Source: Herbihabitans rhizosphaerae (GTDB lineage Bacteria > Actinomycetota > Actinomycetes > Mycobacteriales > Pseudonocardiaceae). From it: 64,000 nt of DNA. The notes beneath the pieces were generated by a model. That model was not told where the DNA came from. It saw only the letters and a program-made list of their open reading frames with translations, and did no database searches. Shown here piece after piece: positions 60,858-64,000 of this stretch. Position numbers and translations under genes: made by a program. The stretch is taken from assembly GCF_004216555.1 (NCBI RefSeq), contig NZ_SGWQ01000001.1, positions 865,126-929,125 of the forward strand. The letters run 5' to 3'. Each line of letters starts with the position of its first letter. Position 1 is the stretch's first letter.

Positions 60858-61091
60858 CACCCTATGTGGTGCGGGTCACGGCGGGCAGGCCGATCCCGGC
60901 GTCAGATCGCAGCTTCTCACCGTTGTAGGGCGGACTCGGCTTTCCCGGATAGCCGAAGTCGTACATCTTCTGGTTCCTCGGCTGCGACGACCGCGCCGGC
61001 CTCCTTCACGTCGCCGTGGGAGGGGCCTCGACGGCCGGCGGTCCGGGGGCGTCGTGTCGCCGGCCGTCCTCCACGGCTGCGTGAGTCGCGG

Positions 61092-61682
61092 TCAGCCGGG
61101 CACGGCCGTGGTGCTCACGACGTGGCTGACGAGTTCGATCAGCATCTCCTTCGCGGACTCGCGATCGCGGGCGTCGCACGGGTGGACCGGGACAGCCGCG
61201 GGCAGGTCGAGCGCGGTTCGCACCTCGTCGACACCGTAGAGCTGGACTCCGTCGAAGCAGTTCAGCCCGATCACGAACGGGATCCCGCGGCGCTCGAAGA
61301 AGTCCACCGCGGCGAAGCAGTTGTCCAGCCGGCGGGTGTCGGCGAGCACGACGGCACCCAGCGCGCCCTCGGCCAGCTCGTCCCACATGAACCAGAACCT
61401 GTCCTGCCCCGGCGTGCCGAACAGATACAGCACCAGGTCGGTGTTGATCGTGATGCGGCCGAAGTCCAGCGCGACCGTAGTGGTCGACTTGTCGGCCAGT
61501 CCGGTGAGATCGTCCGTGCCGGCACTGGCCTCGGTGATCGTCTCCTCGGTGCGCAGCGGCGGGATCTCACTCACCGCACCGACCATCGTGGTCTTGCCGA
61601 CGCCGAAGCCGCCGGACACCAGGATCTTGATCGTCGTGGCGTCCAGCGACGCCCTCGTCCGATCAGAGCGCACGGAGGCCAT
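61092..61682 (-). CDS. cvnD: conservon GTPase (CvnD-like)
   Basis: 196 residues of the Ras-like/MglA-type small GTPase group. P-loop GGFGVGKTT, switch-region TTVALDFGRI, G3-like LFGTPGQDRFWFM, and NKxD replaced by LNCFDG, as usual in conservon GTPases. It overlaps the DUF742 gene by 20 bp. In Streptomyces the CvnA-B-C-D proteins form a membrane complex likened to a GPCR-G protein unit that controls development and antibiotic production. Confidence 0.92.
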   Translation of the reverse strand: MASVRSDRTRASLDATTIKILVSGGFGVGKTTMVGAVSEIPPLRTEETITEASAGTDDLTGLADKSTTTVALDFGRITINTDLVLYLFGTPGQDRFWFMWDELAEGALGAVVLADTRRLDNCFAAVDFFERRGIPFVIGLNCFDGVQLYGVDEVRTALDLPAAVPVHPCDARDRESAKEMLIELVSHVVSTTAVPG

Positions 61683-62043
61683 CGAGCACCCTCCGCATCG
61701 TGATCACGTCAGGCCGTGCGGCCGGCGTCCAGCCGTTGCGAAACAGCATGTAGTCCTGCCCGATGAGATCGGCCAGCAGCACCTTGACCACCCGCAGCGG
61801 CAGCTGGACACCGGCCGCCGCCTCGGCGACCGACAGCGGGTGAGCGCAGGCCCACAGCAGCCGTGCGGACTCGGTGTCGACCCAGGACGCGTGCACGTCG
61901 GGCTGCACCGCGACCACCAGCGTGACCAGGTCCAGCTCGATCCCCTCGACGCGGGTCCGGCCGCCGGTGACCGCGTAGGGCCGCACGACCGGTCCGGCCG
62001 CGTCGTCGAACCACTGCTCACGCCGGGGCACGGCGATACTCAT
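61663..62043 (-). CDS. cvnC: conservon DUF742 protein (CvnC-like)
   Basis: 126 residues. DUF742 pattern: VRPYAVTGGRTR near the N-terminus, SVAEAAAGVQLPLRVVKVLLADL and a closing MRRVLDGLRAL. A small winged-helix-like protein of conservons. ATG overlaps the roadblock gene stop by 4 nt. Confidence 0.92.
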   Translation of the reverse strand: MSIAVPRREQWFDDAAGPVVRPYAVTGGRTRVEGIELDLVTLVVAVQPDVHASWVDTESARLLWACAHPLSVAEAAAGVQLPLRVVKVLLADLIGQDYMLFRNGWTPAARPDVITMRRVLDGLRAL

Positions 62044-62462
62044 GACGCCCGTGGCACGACGCCGTTCACCGGCGTGCGCGCCGATGTGGACAGATGTGTT
62101 CGCGCCTGCTGGACGACACGGTTCATCTCGTAGGCGACCAGCCCGAGATCGGCGTTCTCCTCGGTCAGCAATGCCAGGCAGGCACGCTCTCCGGCCTCGG
62201 TGACCAGGAGATACGCGATGTCCAACTCGACGACCGTCTGGCGGACGCCGCCGAGTCCGAAGTGCCTGCCGGTGCCCTGGGACAGGCTGCGGTAGGCAGA
62301 ACTCACCGCGGCCAGGTGCTCCGCGTCCCCGCGGTCGAGTCCGGCTGAACGGGCCATCAGCAGTCCGTCGGCGGACAGCAGGATCGCGTGCCGCACCGCG
62401 GCCACCCGCTCGACCAGATCGTCCATCAGCCAGCCAAGTCGCGACTTGGTGTCCTCGCTCAT
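62040..62462 (-). CDS. cvnB: conservon roadblock/LC7 protein (CvnB-like)
   Basis: 140 residues of the roadblock/LC7 fold: WLMDDLVERVAAVRHAILLS, followed by LDRGDAEHLAAVSSAYRSL and a central ACLALLTEENADLGLVAYEM. Such proteins act as GTPase-activating or scaffold partners of the conservon GTPase. Three bases separate it from the upstream kinase gene. Confidence 0.92.
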   Translation of the reverse strand: MSEDTKSRLGWLMDDLVERVAAVRHAILLSADGLLMARSAGLDRGDAEHLAAVSSAYRSLSQGTGRHFGLGGVRQTVVELDIAYLLVTEAGERACLALLTEENADLGLVAYEMNRVVQQARTHLSTSARTPVNGVVPRAS

Positions 62463-62465
62463 CGT

Positions 62466-64000
62466 CTACTCGCCTCCAACCTCGGGCCCCGCGGTCGCGG
62501 CGGCAGCTTCTGATCGGGCTCGCGCCGATCCCCGCTGGAACGCGGCGAGCGCCGTACTGGACCGGTCGACGTCACGCTCGGTCCACGACTCACCCTCCGG
62601 TTCGGTCCGGTCCGCCTCCCGCAGTTGGGGCGCCAGGCTGTTCTGCCGCACCCGTGTCGGCAGCGGCGGCCGGTCGGTCATCACCCGCGCCGTCGAGACG
62701 GGGGCGGTCAGAGCGGACGCCGGTTCCGGCTCCGGTTCGGGGGCCGGTTCGGGCTGCGGTTCCGGACGCTCACCGTCGTCGTAGAACTCGGCGGAGGCAG
62801 CCAGCAGCATGGACGGCAGCAACACGATCGCCTGGATTCCGCCATACGCCGATTCGCGCAGCGTGACCCTGATGCGATGCTTGGCCGCCAGGCGAGCCAC
62901 CACGAACAGCCCAATGCGCAGCTCGTCGGCCAGGGCCATGAAACTGAAATCCGGCGGCTCGCACAGCGTCCGGTTGATCTCGGTGAGCTGATCAGGAGCG
63001 ATGCCCATGCCCTGGTCCTCAACCTCGACCACGACGCCCTTGCCGACCAGGTTCCCGCGGACCTCGACCCGCGATTCGGGCGGCGAGAACGCCGTGCCGT
63101 TGTCCACCAGCTCGGCGAGCAGATGCCCGACATCGGCGACCGCCGATCCGTCGAGCAGCACGTCGGGCAGCGACGGCGTGGACACCCGGGTGTAGTGCTT
63201 GGTCTCCGACACCGCCCCGCGCACCACGTCGCTCAACGCGACCGGCCTGCGCCACTGTCTGCCGACCTGCTCGCCACCGAGGATGATCAGATTCTCCGCG
63301 TTTCGCCGTGACCTGGTGGCGAGGTGGTCGAGCCGGAACAGTCGGTCCAGCAACTCCGGGTTGTCCTCGGACCGTTCGATCTGATCCAGCTCCTCGAGCT
63401 GGCGGTGCACGACGCCCTGGCTGCGGTGCGCGATGTTGAGGAACACCGCACGCACCCCGCGCCGCGTCTCCACCTCCGCGACCGCCGCCGACAGCGCCAC
63501 GTGCTGCGCCTTGTCGAACGCCTGGGCCACCTCGCCGATCTCGTCCGCGCCGAAGTCCACGCGGGAGACGTCGGTGTCCGGGTCGATCCGGGTGCCGGCG
63601 CCGACCTGCTCGATCAACGCGGGCAGTTCGTGGTCGGCCAACTGAAGGGTGCGCCGACGCAGGTCCTTCAACCGGCTGATCAGCTTCGCGGCGGCGCGGA
63701 AGGCGAACACCGCGACCAGCCCGGCGATCAACGCGATCACGATGCCCGCGATCACCGACCAGAGCAGCGCCTCGTCACCGTGCCGCTCGGCGAGATCAGC
63801 CGTGTACGCCGAGTGCGACAGATAGATAGCCGACAGCTCCCCGACCACGTTGGCCGCCGCCCGTTCCCACGCGGCGACGTCGAACCGCGCGGCGGTGACC
63901 AGTGCCTGGTCGCCGGCGATCAGCGTCGCCCAGTCCGGCGACCTGAGCAGCCGAGTGAACCGGCCGCGCTCGTCCTCGGTCAGGTTGGCGATCACCGCGG
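62466..64000 (-). CDS. cvnA: conservon sensor histidine kinase-like protein (CvnA-like), 5' end outside window
   Basis: At least 511 residues; the frame is open to the window edge and the N-terminus (first membrane helix and most of the nitrate-sensor-like ectodomain) is missing. Visible parts: ectodomain remainder, a transmembrane helix (SVIAGIVIALIAGLVAVFAF), HAMP-like linker, an H-box region NIAHRSQGVVHRQLEEL, and an ATPase domain with ELVDNGTAFSPPESR and DQGMGI. The C-terminal 120 residues are a Pro/Glu-rich disordered tail with EPxP repeats. First gene of the conservon. Confidence 0.92.
   Translation of the reverse strand, partial: AVIANLTEDERGRFTRLLRSPDWATLIAGDQALVTAARFDVAAWERAAANVVGELSAIYLSHSAYTADLAERHGDEALLWSVIAGIVIALIAGLVAVFAFRAAAKLISRLKDLRRRTLQLADHELPALIEQVGAGTRIDPDTDVSRVDFGADEIGEVAQAFDKAQHVALSAAVAEVETRRGVRAVFLNIAHRSQGVVHRQLEELDQIERSEDNPELLDRLFRLDHLATRSRRNAENLIILGGEQVGRQWRRPVALSDVVRGAVSETKHYTRVSTPSLPDVLLDGSAVADVGHLLAELVDNGTAFSPPESRVEVRGNLVGKGVVVEVEDQGMGIAPDQLTEINRTLCEPPDFSFMALADELRIGLFVVARLAAKHRIRVTLRESAYGGIQAIVLLPSMLLAASAEFYDDGERPEPQPEPAPEPEPEPASALTAPVSTARVMTDRPPLPTRVRQNSLAPQLREADRTEPEGESWTERDVDRSSTALAAFQRGSARARSEAAAATAGPEVGGE

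Noticed and set aside
60864-61703. 279-codon plus-strand ORF
   Set aside because: Antisense to the conservon GTPase and free of any recognisable domain; the 230 bp between the LuxR regulator and the GTPase gene shows no gene.

Overview
The window is about 70% GC with dense, co-directional, often 4-nt-overlapping genes and many GTG starts. It carries a conservon (sensor kinase / roadblock / DUF742 / GTPase), several regulators with an NTPase domain, a Ser/Thr kinase with an Mce-associated-type ectodomain, and a recurring palindrome GTCCAC(T/A)GTGGAC. Together these point to a filamentous actinomycete, most likely Pseudonocardiales (Amycolatopsis/Kutzneria-like). The family is an inference; the genus is not resolved.

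Layout. 0-13 kb: housekeeping and signalling genes (ABC-2 exporter permease, receptor kinase with an Mce-associated-like partner, MFS pump, MASE1 membrane protein, GlxA-type regulator, diguanylate cyclase, nucleoside hydrolase, large XRE/NB-ARC/TPR regulator). A 22-bp tandem repeat and a 140-bp tandem duplication lie among them. 13-14.2 kb: gene-poor, with a likely decayed gene and one small proline-rich ORF. 14.3-15.1 kb: secreted trypsin-like protease.

15.2-47 kb: a large, apparently complete metallophore locus on two divergent operons. The leftward operon (34487 to 15188) has six genes, each overlapping the next by 4 nt: a three-module NRPS (carrier-Cy-A-PCP-Cy-A[MT-like]-PCP-Cy-A-PCP), a second NRPS (TubC-Cy-A[MT]-PCP-TE), a saccharopine-dehydrogenase-like reductase, a thiazolinyl imide reductase, a type II thioesterase and a methyltransferase. 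All four A domains read as the cysteine code DLYNLSLIWK, so the assembly line is an extended pyochelin-type machine predicted to add four cysteines to an acyl or aryl starter. The rightward operon (34557 onward) encodes an IrtAB/YbtPQ-like ABC pair, an acetoacetyl-CoA-synthetase-like ligase, a Dpp/Nik-type ABC system (binding protein, two permeases, fused double ATPase) and an MFS pump. The 70-bp divergent promoter contains a Zur/Fur-like box between the -35 and -10 elements of both predicted promoters, which suggests a zinc- (or iron-) regulated metallophore. No salicylate synthase or classical salicyl-AMP ligase is present.

46-50.9 kb: a second MFS pump and a four-gene operon (small membrane protein, histidine kinase, LuxR response regulator, GNAT acetyltransferase). 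50.9-58.4 kb: an island of exported hydrolases, with a Tat-exported GH28 pectinase-like enzyme, an alpha/beta hydrolase, and two cutinase/PET-hydrolase-family proteins, one with a proline-rich tail directly upstream of a class F sortase. Relics of a duplicated regulator-cutinase cassette, a frameshifted DUF2306 gene and a degenerate ISAzo13 transposase lie between them. 58.5-60.8 kb: an ATPase-LuxR regulator. 61-64 kb: a conservon running off the window edge.
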